Assembly (NCBI GenBank): GCA_002294405.1
Contig: DBFP01000029.1
Span: forward strand, 1,445-31,641
Origin: Anaerolineales bacterium UBA877
GTDB taxonomy: Bacteria > Chloroflexota > Anaerolineae > Anaerolineales > Villigracilaceae
Length of the DNA: 30,197 bases
Direction of reading: 5' to 3'
The notes under the pieces were generated by a model. It was given only the letters and a program-made list of their open reading frames with translations, was not told the DNA's origin and made no database searches. The translations under genes and the position numbers were made by a program. This document shows positions 8,149-16,332 of the stretch, in pieces. Every line of letters begins with the position of its first letter. Within the stretch, counting starts at the first letter, position 1.

Positions 8149-9561
8149 ATGCTTAAACTGGCAGATGTAATCGAAGCCCTGACAAATATCCGACCTGCTC
8201 TTGAATCCGTCATCACCGAGGCAATCATCGACTCCCGCCAGGCCATTCCGGGATCCATGTTTGTTGCCGTTCCGGGTGAGAGGGTCGATGGGCACGACTT
8301 CGTTGGCGAGGCGTTCCAACGCGGTGCTTCAATTGCGTTAATCCAGCATGCCATTCCAAGTGACTATAAAACCGTCCGTTTGGTAAAGTTTCAGCCTGCG
8401 GATTTGAAAATTGAAAATGGTACTCCGATTTGCCTGTTGGTTGAAAATACGCTTGCTGCCCTCCAACAGATCGCTCATTTCTGGCGTCGAAAACTAAACC
8501 TTCGTGTGATTGGCATCACCGGCAGCGTGGGTAAGTCCACCACCAAGGAAGTTATTGCCGAAGTGCTTGACCAAAGGTACTGCACGTTGAAAAGCCCGGG
8601 CAACATGAACAATGAAATCGGCCTGCCCCTGACCATCTTGAAACTTGGGCCGGGTTATGAGCGCGCGGTCTTGGAAATGGGTTTTTACGTTCCCGGAGAA
8701 ATCGCTTTTCTATGCAACATTGCACTGCCGGTTATTGGCGTAGTTACCAATATTGGCACAGTCCATGCAGAACGGGCCGGGTCACAGGAAGATATTTTCC
8801 AAGGAAAATCAGAATTGGTAAAGGCGCTTCCGGCTGACGGAGTGGCGGTTCTGAACCGGGATGACCCATTGGTTCGGAAAATGGTTGACCTGACCGAAGC
8901 CAGGATTTTCTTTTATGGTCTCGACCCTGCATCAGACCTTTGGGCGGATGAAGTTGAAAGTCATGGATTGGAAGGCATCCGCTTCCGTTTGCATTACCGT
9001 CAAGAGGTTCTTCACGTACACGTACCCATGATCGGTCAGCATTCTGTCCACACGGCATTACGGGCCGCTTCGGTTGGACTTGTCGATGGTCTGACCTGGC
9101 AGGAAATTCTTGATGGTCTAAGGCAGGGGCATAGTCAACTTCGCTTGTCAGCTGTCCGTACCGAGAGTGGTGCACTTTTACTGGATGATACTTACAATGC
9201 TTCCCCCGAATCGACGATGGCCGCCCTCAACCTTTTGGATGATTTGGGAGGTCACAAGGTGGCTGTTCTGGGGGATATGCTCGAACTGGGTCAGTATGAA
9301 AAACAAGGACATGAGATGGTCGGCATGCGTGCCGCAAAAGTGGCGGATACCCTGGTCACCGTTGGAACTCGCGGGCACATGATCGCGACTGCCGCGCGCC
9401 AGGCAGGCTTGGGATCCAGCAAGATCTCTGAATTTGAGAATCAAAATGAGGCCATTACCCACTTGCGCAAATCCCTCACCAAGGAAGACGTGGTACTGGT
9501 CAAAGGCTCCCACGGCATCCGCATGGATCGCATCGTCACTGCGTTGGAGGTTAACGGATGA
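8149..9561 (+). CDS. murF: UDP-MurNAc-tripeptide--D-Ala-D-Ala ligase MurF
   Basis: The protein has 470 residues with the three-domain Mur ligase plan: N-terminal UDP-substrate domain (DSRQAIPGSMFVAVPG), central ATPase with GITGSVGKSTT (122-131) and NMNNEIGLPLT, and C-terminal domain with DDTYNASPESTMAAL and VKGSHGIRMDRI. The DDTYNASP and N-NE-G-P motifs mark MurF rather than MurE, whose DNPR motif is absent. It adds D-Ala-D-Ala to the UDP-MurNAc-tripeptide in the cytoplasm. A GAGG lies close upstream of the ATG. It directly follows ftsI, so the usual murE gene is missing from between them. The TGA overlaps the mraY ATG (ATGA). Confidence 0.96.
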   Translation: MLKLADVIEALTNIRPALESVITEAIIDSRQAIPGSMFVAVPGERVDGHDFVGEAFQRGASIALIQHAIPSDYKTVRLVKFQPADLKIENGTPICLLVENTLAALQQIAHFWRRKLNLRVIGITGSVGKSTTKEVIAEVLDQRYCTLKSPGNMNNEIGLPLTILKLGPGYERAVLEMGFYVPGEIAFLCNIALPVIGVVTNIGTVHAERAGSQEDIFQGKSELVKALPADGVAVLNRDDPLVRKMVDLTEARIFFYGLDPASDLWADEVESHGLEGIRFRLHYRQEVLHVHVPMIGQHSVHTALRAASVGLVDGLTWQEILDGLRQGHSQLRLSAVRTESGALLLDDTYNASPESTMAALNLLDDLGGHKVAVLGDMLELGQYEKQGHEMVGMRAAKVADTLVTVGTRGHMIATAARQAGLGSSKISEFENQNEAITHLRKSLTKEDVVLVKGSHGIRMDRIVTALEVNG

Positions 9562-10550
9562 ACGATGCTGCACTGGCTCTCAGTCTTGCAGGACTGGCAT
9601 TCATGACGACCGTAATTTGGGGCGGTCCACTGCTGCGCATCCTGCAGCACTTTAAGATTGGCAAGAAAATTCGCGTTGATGAGCCATCCGGGCATTTTGT
9701 TAAAATGGGAACACCCACCATGGGAGGCGTGATGATCATCCTGCCGGTGGCTCTGATTACTGTGCTTTTAAATGCCGTCAGTTTGATCGGTATGAAAGTG
9801 ATTGGCAGGTCGGTGCTGGTCCCCCTGGCAGCCATGTTGGGATATGGCGTTTTGGGCGCCCTGGATGACTGGGAAGGCATTCGGGGGAAACACAAGGGAG
9901 AGGGGATGCGGATTCGCACCAAGCTTATTGCCCAAATTTTACTGGCACTGGGGCTGGTATTGGTTTTGAGATATATGCTGGATGTGCCGGAACTTTATAT
10001 TCCGGGAATACATTTTGAAATTCAAATGGGCTGGGTTTACATCCCGGTGGCTGTCTTTGTTATTGTCGCCATGACGAACGCGGTTAACTTCACCGACGGT
10101 TTGGATGGGCTAGCCGGCCTGATTTCAGCCACTATATTTGCTGCGTACGGGGCTGTAGCTATCATGCTGGGGCAGGTATTTATAGCCCGTTTTTGCTTTA
10201 CCATGGTTGGAGCCCTGTTTGGATTTTTATGGTTCAATGTTCATCCCGCCCAGCTCTTTATGGGCGATACCGGTTCACTCTCGCTGGGGGCGACAGTCGC
10301 AGTGATCGCCTTGATGACCGGCAGATGGGCCATTTTGCCCATCATCGCCATCATCCCTGTAAGCGAAGCCTTGAGTGACGTGATCCAAATCGCGTATGTC
10401 AGGATCACACACGGTCGTCGGTTCTTCAAAATGGCTCCACTCCATTTGCATTTTGAATTACTCGGCTGGTCCGAGATGCAGATTGTGCAGCGGTATTGGT
10501 TGATTGGACTGCTTGCCGCCATGTTGGGAATCGGATTGGTCATGGTGTAA
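9558..10550 (+). CDS. mraY: Phospho-N-acetylmuramoyl-pentapeptide-transferase MraY
   Basis: The protein has 330 residues and about ten membrane helices. Family motifs are PTMGG (53-57), the aspartate pair DDWEG (D103, D104), NFTDGLDG (177-184), FMGDTGSL (234-241) and the C-terminal loop APLHLHFELLGW. MraY transfers phospho-MurNAc-pentapeptide to undecaprenyl phosphate, making lipid I. In most MraY proteins the last motif is HHH; here the middle position is leucine (H296, L297, H298). The start overlaps murF by four bases and the stop is four bases before murD. Confidence 0.96.
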   Translation: MNDAALALSLAGLAFMTTVIWGGPLLRILQHFKIGKKIRVDEPSGHFVKMGTPTMGGVMIILPVALITVLLNAVSLIGMKVIGRSVLVPLAAMLGYGVLGALDDWEGIRGKHKGEGMRIRTKLIAQILLALGLVLVLRYMLDVPELYIPGIHFEIQMGWVYIPVAVFVIVAMTNAVNFTDGLDGLAGLISATIFAAYGAVAIMLGQVFIARFCFTMVGALFGFLWFNVHPAQLFMGDTGSLSLGATVAVIALMTGRWAILPIIAIIPVSEALSDVIQIAYVRITHGRRFFKMAPLHLHFELLGWSEMQIVQRYWLIGLLAAMLGIGLVMV

Positions 10551-10554
10551 CGAC

Positions 10555-11931
10555 GTGAAAAAAGATTGGAACGGCAAACGCGTCACCATTCTGGGAGCAG
10601 CCCGGCAAGGACAGGCAGCCGCTCGCTGGCTGTCAGTTCACGGAGCCTTGGTGACCATTAACGATCTCCGATCATCTGACAAGATGAAGGACAGTCTGGC
10701 AGCCCTGAAAGATGTACCTGTATCCTGGGTTCTGGGAGCCCACCCTGTTGAGATTCTAGACAATACCGATATTGTCTGCCTCTCAGGTGGCATTCCTCTC
10801 GACAATCCCATTGTGGTTGAGGCCCTTCGCCGCGGCATCCCGCTGACTAATGATACGCAATTATTCATGGAGACAGTTCCATGCAAGACAGTTGGAATTA
10901 CCGGTTCTGCTGGGAAGACAACCACCACCATGTTGGTTGGGGAGATGGCAAAAGCCTCCCTTGGCAAAAAGGCATATGTTGGCGGTAACATCGGTGATCC
11001 CTTGCTTAATTACGTGGACAAGATGAAGCCGGACAACCTGGCGATCTTGGAAATTTCCAGTTTCCAACTTGAACAAATGTCCTTGTCCCCAAGTGTGGCT
11101 GCGGTATTAAATATTACCCCCAATCATCTTGACCGTCATTCCACGATGAAAGCCTATTCAGCAGCCAAGCAGCGGATTCTGAATTTCCAGGAACCCGATG
11201 ACACGGCTGTTTTAAACCGTGAGGACCGGGGATCCTGGAGCCTGCAAAAAAAGGTGCAGGGTCGACTCGTGTCTTTTGGTTTCGGACCCCTTTCACGGAA
11301 CCAGGACGGTAGTTATATTTCGGATGGCATTCTATATATGACCATCGGCAGCATGAACATCCCCCTGCTCCGTCGAGACAAGATCCATCTGCGCGGCAAT
11401 CATAATATTATGAATATCCTTGCTGCTTTTGCCATCGGCTATGCAGCCGGTTTGCCGATAGAAGCCATGCAGGAAGCCGCGGCGAATTTCCGTGGAGTCC
11501 CCCACCGGTTGGAGCTTGTCAGGGAATGGAAGGGAGCCAAATGGTACAACGATTCGATTGCGACAGCGCCCGAACGATCTATGGCTGCCATCCGTTCCTT
11601 CACTGAACCAATCGTTCTTTTACTTGGAGGGCGGGACAAAAACCTGCCTTGGAATGAACTGGCTGCCCTGGTCCATGAACGAGTGGAGCGTATCATCCTC
11701 TTCGGAGAAGCGTCTGATAAAATTGCTGCCGCCATAACGAAAGCCCACGGGCCGCTCAATGGGACAGTGAAACGTTGCAAGGACCTCGAAGAGGCAGTTC
11801 AGACCGCTGCTCGTATGACCAAACCGGGTGATGTCGTATTGCTTTCACCTGGTGGAACCAGTTTTGATCAATTCTGTGACTTTGAAAAACGTGGCGAGGC
11901 TTTTCGAAAATGGGTATCAGAGCTTTCGTAA
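10555..11931 (+). CDS. murD: UDP-N-acetylmuramoylalanine--D-glutamate ligase MurD
   Basis: The protein has 458 residues from a GTG at 10555. An upstream ATG in the same frame (10504) lies inside mraY and would add 17 unrelated residues, so it is rejected. Mur ligase features are the N-terminal Rossmann-like GKRVTILGAARQG, ATP-binding GITGSAGKTTT (114-124), LEISSFQLE, NHLDRH, NDSIATAPE, LLLGGRDKN and the C-terminal LSPGGTSFDQF, all typical of MurD. It adds D-glutamate to UDP-MurNAc-L-Ala. The first glycine loop reads GAARQG rather than the common GxGxSG. The gene overlaps ftsW by 22 bases. Confidence 0.96.
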   Translation: MKKDWNGKRVTILGAARQGQAAARWLSVHGALVTINDLRSSDKMKDSLAALKDVPVSWVLGAHPVEILDNTDIVCLSGGIPLDNPIVVEALRRGIPLTNDTQLFMETVPCKTVGITGSAGKTTTTMLVGEMAKASLGKKAYVGGNIGDPLLNYVDKMKPDNLAILEISSFQLEQMSLSPSVAAVLNITPNHLDRHSTMKAYSAAKQRILNFQEPDDTAVLNREDRGSWSLQKKVQGRLVSFGFGPLSRNQDGSYISDGILYMTIGSMNIPLLRRDKIHLRGNHNIMNILAAFAIGYAAGLPIEAMQEAAANFRGVPHRLELVREWKGAKWYNDSIATAPERSMAAIRSFTEPIVLLLGGRDKNLPWNELAALVHERVERIILFGEASDKIAAAITKAHGPLNGTVKRCKDLEEAVQTAARMTKPGDVVLLSPGGTSFDQFCDFEKRGEAFRKWVSELS

Positions 11932-13163
11932 ACAAGCCTGCTCGATCCACTGCCGTTTCCGCCAGTCGCTCGCGCGCTTCCAGCGGTGACTTGATCCTGG
12001 TTGCTGTTGTCATCGCCCTGGGAGTCTTTGGCCTACTCATGTTGTATTCTGCCGGGACGGATTTTTCCCTGCAAACTTACAATTCAGCGTCATATATTTT
12101 TGATAAACAGTTATTGTGGATGGCTATTGGTACCATGACTGCGTTTGTCCTGTCACGCCTGGATTATCACCTCTGGCGAAAGTTGGCAGTGCCGTTGATG
12201 GCAGTGACGGTGATACTGTTGATCGCCGTTTTGATCAACAATGAAGTTCGCAACAATGCAGTTCGCACCTTTTTTGGCGGGTCAGTCCAGCCTTCCGAAT
12301 TGGCGAAATTAGCAACCATCCTATATTTATCGATCTGGTTGTACAGCAAACGGGAACACCTGCATGATATCCAATTGGGGTTGATTCCATTGGCCTTCAT
12401 CCTGGGTTCGATTGGCGGTTTAATTTTCCTCCAGCCAGACCTGAGCGCGGCAGTGACCATTTTCGTCTTGGGTGGATTGTTGTTTTTCCTGGCTGGCGGT
12501 GAAATGCGGCAAATCATCCTGTTTTGCGTGGTCGCATTTGCCGCAGGATGGCTTGTAGTGCAATTCAGTTCCACCGGAAAGGCGCGCATTGGTTATTTCG
12601 TTGCAGGGCTGAAAGATCCGCTGAAATCCAGTGACCATGTCCTATGGTCGTTGGAAGCCATCTTCAAAGGAAAACTATTTGGAGTCGGGATCGGTCAAGC
12701 GACAACAAAACTTATTGGTCTTCCTTTCGCCGGGACTGACAGCATCTTTGCTGTGATTGTCGAAGAATTGGGTTTCTTTGGTGCACTTGGGCTGATCAGT
12801 CTATATTCAATCCTGGCATGGCGCGGTTTGAAAATTGCCGGGAGGGCGCCAGATTCGCTTGGCTCATTGATGGCTGCTGGGCTTACCATCTGGATCATCT
12901 TTGAAGCCTCCCTGAACATGGCTGTGATGGTGGGGTTGCTTCCTTTTGCCGGAAATGCCCTGCCCTTTATCAGCGCTGGCGGTTCGAACTTGCTTTCGAC
13001 ATTGGCAGCCATTGGAATTCTGCTGAATATCTCCCGTCAATCCGGGCGGACTGTACCGGAAGATAAGGAAAGGAAATTATATAGTGCGACTGTTGATCTG
13101 CGCGGGAGGGACCGGCGGCGGAGTGTACCCCGCAATCGCCGTCCTGCAAACCATGCAAAATAA
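11910..13163 (+). CDS. ftsW: Septal peptidoglycan glycosyltransferase FtsW (SEDS family)
   Basis: The protein has 417 residues and about ten transmembrane helices. SEDS motifs are VQPSELAKLA, LQPDLSAAV (the conserved aspartate loop), GVGIGQATTKLIGLPFAGTD, FAVIVEELGFFG and PFISAGGSNLLSTLAAIGILLNIS. FtsW polymerises lipid II at the septum in complex with FtsI. The basic cytoplasmic C-terminus (many arginines, last about 25 residues) is encoded in an 80-base overlap with murG. The start overlaps murD by 22 bases. The ATG at 11910 gives a short polar N-terminus before the first helix. Confidence 0.95.
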   Translation: MGIRAFVNKPARSTAVSASRSRASSGDLILVAVVIALGVFGLLMLYSAGTDFSLQTYNSASYIFDKQLLWMAIGTMTAFVLSRLDYHLWRKLAVPLMAVTVILLIAVLINNEVRNNAVRTFFGGSVQPSELAKLATILYLSIWLYSKREHLHDIQLGLIPLAFILGSIGGLIFLQPDLSAAVTIFVLGGLLFFLAGGEMRQIILFCVVAFAAGWLVVQFSSTGKARIGYFVAGLKDPLKSSDHVLWSLEAIFKGKLFGVGIGQATTKLIGLPFAGTDSIFAVIVEELGFFGALGLISLYSILAWRGLKIAGRAPDSLGSLMAAGLTIWIIFEASLNMAVMVGLLPFAGNALPFISAGGSNLLSTLAAIGILLNISRQSGRTVPEDKERKLYSATVDLRGRDRRRSVPRNRRPANHAK

Positions 13164-14172
13164 GGTCGATGTTCTCTGGGTGGGTGGAGAGGGCGGCATG
13201 GAAACCCGGCTTGTGGAGCGGGCGAATGTGCCTTTTAAAACCATTCCAGCCGCAGGATTGCACGGGGTGGGCTTGAAATCCCTTCCCGGGAATTTAATCC
13301 GGCTGGTGCGTGGCTTTTTTACAGCCCGGCGCATTCTCCAGCAGTTCAAACCGGATGTTTTGTTCTTCACCGGAGGGTATGTTGCAGTGCCCATGGCATT
13401 TGCCGGGATGCATATCCCGTCCGCACTCTTCGTCCCAGATATTGAACCTGGTTTGGCGCTCAAGACTTTGGCTCGTTTTGCAGATAAAATCGCTGTCATT
13501 GCTCAAGAATCATTCCGCTTTTTCAGCCAAAAGGATCGGGTCATCCTGACCGGGTACCCGACCCGTTCAGATCTTGCACGCTGGACGCAATACGATGCCC
13601 ACCGGGTGCTGGGTTTGACCAGTGAAATGCCTGTCCTTTTAGTCATTGGCGGAAGCAGGGGAGCCCGTTCCATCAACAACGCTGTGCTGGATAATCTTTC
13701 TGCACTGCTTGAGCAGGCACAGATCATCCACATCACGGGTGAGTTGGATTGGCCAACCGTGCAAACCAGGATGAAAAACCTCAATAAAGCCCAGTCGGCT
13801 CGTTACCACGCTTCCCCTTACTTGCATGATGAGATGGGTGCTGCCTTGGCTGCAGCTGATCTGGCGCTCTCGCGCGCGGGGGCTTCAACCCTGGGTGAAT
13901 ATCCTCTATTTGGACTTCCAGCCATCCTGGTGCCCTACCCCCATGCCTGGCGATATCAGAAAGTGAACGCGGACACTTTGGTAAACAAGGGAGCAGCGGT
14001 CATGCTTGAAGATCAAAAACTGTCCGAGGGACTCCTGCCCCTGGTAAACGACTTGCTCCATCAGCCTCAAAAATTGGCCTCCATGGGTGCAGCCATGAAG
14101 CAGCTTTCCCATCCTGAAGCCGCTGAAGAAATCAGCCGCCAACTATTTGCTCTTTGCGGAGAAAGGAGATGA
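13084..14172 (+). CDS. murG: Divergent MurG: UDP-GlcNAc lipid I GlcNAc-transferase
   Basis: The protein has 362 residues with a two-domain GT-B fold. MurG-like signatures are AGGTGGGVYPAIAV at the N-terminus, TGGYVAVP (96-103), GGSRGARSINNAV in the nucleotide-sugar domain, SRAGASTLGEYPLFGLPAILVPYPHA and YQKVNA. MurG makes lipid II on the inner membrane face. Two usually conserved acceptor-site elements differ: the histidine of GGTGGH is glycine (G13), and the HEQN segment reads FVPD (116-119). Position between ftsW and murC still supports MurG. The GTG start has an upstream purine-rich AAGGAAAGGAAA and lies inside the end of ftsW. The stop is four bases before the next ATG. Confidence 0.88.
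   Translation: MRLLICAGGTGGGVYPAIAVLQTMQNKVDVLWVGGEGGMETRLVERANVPFKTIPAAGLHGVGLKSLPGNLIRLVRGFFTARRILQQFKPDVLFFTGGYVAVPMAFAGMHIPSALFVPDIEPGLALKTLARFADKIAVIAQESFRFFSQKDRVILTGYPTRSDLARWTQYDAHRVLGLTSEMPVLLVIGGSRGARSINNAVLDNLSALLEQAQIIHITGELDWPTVQTRMKNLNKAQSARYHASPYLHDEMGAALAAADLALSRAGASTLGEYPLFGLPAILVPYPHAWRYQKVNADTLVNKGAAVMLEDQKLSEGLLPLVNDLLHQPQKLASMGAAMKQLSHPEAAEEISRQLFALCGERR
14163..14168 (+). promoter_or_regulatory. Ribosome binding site deciding the start of the CvpA-like gene
   Basis: AAGGAG lies eight bases before the ATG at 14177. It selects that codon over an ATG at 14147 inside murG, which would add ten charged residues before the first membrane helix. Confidence 0.7.
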
Positions 14173-14176
14173 GGTC

Positions 14177-14707
14177 ATGGTAAGCCTGCCCTTCGTCTTC
14201 TGGATGTACGTCATCCTTTTCAGCGTGATTGGCGGCATGCGCGGCTGGGCCAAAGAATTACTGGTCTCCTTCAGTGTTATTCTGGCGCTGACTTTCTCCA
14301 CCCTGCTGTCAAACTACGTCCCCTTTATTCGCGACGTAATGCAAAAAGACAACCAACTGGTTTATTTCTGGCTGCGCACCATCATCATATTCCTGTTGGT
14401 TTTCTTTGGTTACCAGACCCCCAATATTCCACGCTTTGCTCCCAAGATGAATCGCGAAAAACTGCAGGATATCATTCTGGGGGTGGTTATTGGAGCTTTG
14501 AATGGTTACCTGATAGCCGGGACAATCTGGCACTACATGTCCACTTCTGGCTATCCCTTCCCGCAGGTGATTACTGCTCCCACGGGCAATTTTGCGAAGG
14601 TGGCGGAAGCAATGCTTCAATACATGCCGCCAAAACTGCTTGGGATCCCGGGCATTTATTTCGCTGTTGTAATTTCCTTCATTTTTGTGATTGTGGTGTT
14701 TATTTAG
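14177..14707 (+). CDS. CvpA-like four-helix membrane protein in the dcw cluster
   Basis: The protein has 176 residues with about four hydrophobic helices (roughly 5-46 as two helices, 64-80, 99-120 and 160-176). The motif GGMRGWAKELLVSFSVILAL near the N-terminus resembles the first helices of the CvpA (colicin V production) family, which has a conserved G-x-x-G in that place. The function of CvpA proteins is not settled; links to envelope maintenance have been reported. The gene sits between murG and murC, three bases before the murC ATG, so co-expression with wall synthesis is likely. This is not a standard dcw member. The family call is tentative; existence of the gene is well supported by its RBS and tight spacing. 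Confidence 0.7.
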   Translation: MVSLPFVFWMYVILFSVIGGMRGWAKELLVSFSVILALTFSTLLSNYVPFIRDVMQKDNQLVYFWLRTIIIFLLVFFGYQTPNIPRFAPKMNREKLQDIILGVVIGALNGYLIAGTIWHYMSTSGYPFPQVITAPTGNFAKVAEAMLQYMPPKLLGIPGIYFAVVISFIFVIVVFI

Positions 14708-14710
14708 ACT

Positions 14711-16096
14711 ATGACGCACATCCATCTGATTGGTATAGGCGGAACCGGACTTTCAGCCATCGCTCGCGTCCTGCTCGAAATGGGACACACTGTGAGCGGT
14801 TCTGATCGCGCGGAATCCTCGTTTACCCGGGATCTGCAGGCTGCAGGGGCCACCATAAGCATCGGTCACCGCCCGGAGAACGTGCGCGACGCCGACCTGG
14901 TGGTGCGTTCGTCCGCCATCCAGGATGACAACCCTGAAGTTACAGCCGCGCGTGCCTTTAGAATCCCGGTCCTCAAGCGGTTTGACTTTCTTAGCAGCTT
15001 AATGGATGGCAGGACCTCCATCGCCATCGCGGGAACCCACGGGAAGACCACCACATCTTCCATGATCGCATGGATGCTCTCAGCGATGGGGCAGGATCCA
15101 TCTTTTATCATCGGCGGCGTGAATTTGAACCTGGGCGTCAATGCCCGGGCTGGAAATGGAAAAACTTTCATCATCGAAGCTGACGAATATGACCGCATGT
15201 TCCTGGGGCTTAAACCAATCATTGAGGTGATAACCAGCATCGAACATGATCACCCCGATTGTTACCCCACCCCCGCGGACTATCAGGCTGCTTTTGTGGA
15301 GTTCATGTACCTTATCCCGCCGAAGGGCACGTTGGTGGCTTGTGCGGATGATCCTGGTGCAAGGGACTTGATGGAAAAAGCGAAGAAACTTGGCAAGACC
15401 ATTTTATCTTATGGGTTGACGACAGATGCAAACGGGCAGCATGAATCGGATGTATTTGGGAGTGAACTGGCGCCCAATGATAAGGGAGGTTTCACCTTCA
15501 AGGCTTTTGTGAGGGGTGAAACAACCCTCGTTAATCTCCAGGTTCCAGGCAAACACAATGTTAGTAATGCACTCGCCGCCCTATCCGTAACCTGTCTCCT
15601 TGGTCTGCCTCTTACAGATGCATCCAAGGCCTTGGAAAAATTTGCCGGAACAGGTCGCAGGTTCGAAATCCGTGGAGAATCGAACGGCATTACGATTATT
15701 GATGACTATGCGCATCACCCAACTGAGATCAGGGCTACCCTGGCTGCAGCCCGATCCCTATATCCGTCACGGCGCATATGGGCCCTGTGGCAGCCGCATA
15801 CTTACTCTCGCACCCAGGTTTTGTTAAATGAATTTGCACATTCCTTTGCCGACGCAGATGAGGTAATCGTAACTGATATATACGCAGCCCGTGAACCGAA
15901 GACTGATTTTTCATCAAAAGCAGTGGCCGCATCCATGCCTCGTCCCGCACATTTTATTCCTGGTTTATCGGAAGCAAGCAGTTACTTGATTAAAAATCTT
16001 CACCCAGGAGACGTCCTGTTGGTTCTGTCAGCTGGAGATGCCGATCAAATCAGTTTAGAGGTATGGTCACATTTGAAGGAGGATCGCAATGCTTGA
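14711..16096 (+). CDS. murC: UDP-N-acetylmuramate--L-alanine ligase MurC
   Basis: The protein has 461 residues. It starts with the Rossmann motif HLIGIGGTGLSAIA typical of MurC, followed by SGSD, the ATP loop GTHGKTTTSSM (108-118), EADEYDRMFL, SIEHDHPDCY, GKHNVSNALAAL, DDYAHHPTEIRATL and WQPHTYSRT. MurC adds the first amino acid, usually L-alanine, to UDP-MurNAc. All main motifs are intact. The gene overlaps the following 62-codon gene by eight bases. Confidence 0.97.
   Translation: MTHIHLIGIGGTGLSAIARVLLEMGHTVSGSDRAESSFTRDLQAAGATISIGHRPENVRDADLVVRSSAIQDDNPEVTAARAFRIPVLKRFDFLSSLMDGRTSIAIAGTHGKTTTSSMIAWMLSAMGQDPSFIIGGVNLNLGVNARAGNGKTFIIEADEYDRMFLGLKPIIEVITSIEHDHPDCYPTPADYQAAFVEFMYLIPPKGTLVACADDPGARDLMEKAKKLGKTILSYGLTTDANGQHESDVFGSELAPNDKGGFTFKAFVRGETTLVNLQVPGKHNVSNALAALSVTCLLGLPLTDASKALEKFAGTGRRFEIRGESNGITIIDDYAHHPTEIRATLAAARSLYPSRRIWALWQPHTYSRTQVLLNEFAHSFADADEVIVTDIYAAREPKTDFSSKAVAASMPRPAHFIPGLSEASSYLIKNLHPGDVLLVLSAGDADQISLEVWSHLKEDRNA
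16076..16083 (+). promoter_or_regulatory. Strong ribosome binding site of the 62-codon gene
   Basis: AAGGAGGA lies five bases before the ATG at 16089. It is one of the best Shine-Dalgarno sequences in the dcw cluster and is the main evidence that the small downstream frame is translated. Confidence 0.7.
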
Positions 16097-16277
16097 AAAG
16101 AAAAGGGATTTTGAGACCGAAATGATGACCTTGCGCCCAATATATTTTGACTTGGGTGAAACTCCTCACCCAAAATCCAAGAGACAGGTAGAAATTAACC
16201 GGGATTGTTTGAAACCGAATCCCAAGAATGAAGGCATGGTTAAAAAATTGATCGCCTTCTTAACCAATGAGAAGTAA
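16089..16277 (+). CDS. Small protein of unknown function between murC and murB
   Basis: The protein has 62 residues and is rich in lysine, with no membrane helix or signal peptide; it is probably cytoplasmic. I do not recognise its family. Features are a charged N-terminus, a central segment LRPIYFDLGETPHPKSKRQ and a C-terminal helix-like MVKKLIAFLTNEK. An excellent Shine-Dalgarno lies five bases upstream and the ATG overlaps the murC stop by eight bases, the same coupling used elsewhere in the cluster. This argues for a real gene co-translated with murC. Whether it acts in wall synthesis is unknown. Confidence 0.65.
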   Translation: MLEKKRDFETEMMTLRPIYFDLGETPHPKSKRQVEINRDCLKPNPKNEGMVKKLIAFLTNEK

Positions 16278-16332
16278 ATGGAATGACTGTGTCGGTCGTC
16301 AACAATAACATCTAAAACTATTCAACTGCTGC

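Noticed and set aside
8149..9561. Possibility that the ligase after ftsI is MurE rather than MurF
   Set aside because: It has MurF motifs (DDTYNASPES, NMNNEIGLPLT) and lacks the MurE DNPR motif.
10504..10554. Upstream ATG start for murD
   Set aside because: It lies within the mraY coding sequence and adds 17 residues unlike MurD; GTG at 10555 follows the mraY stop by four bases.
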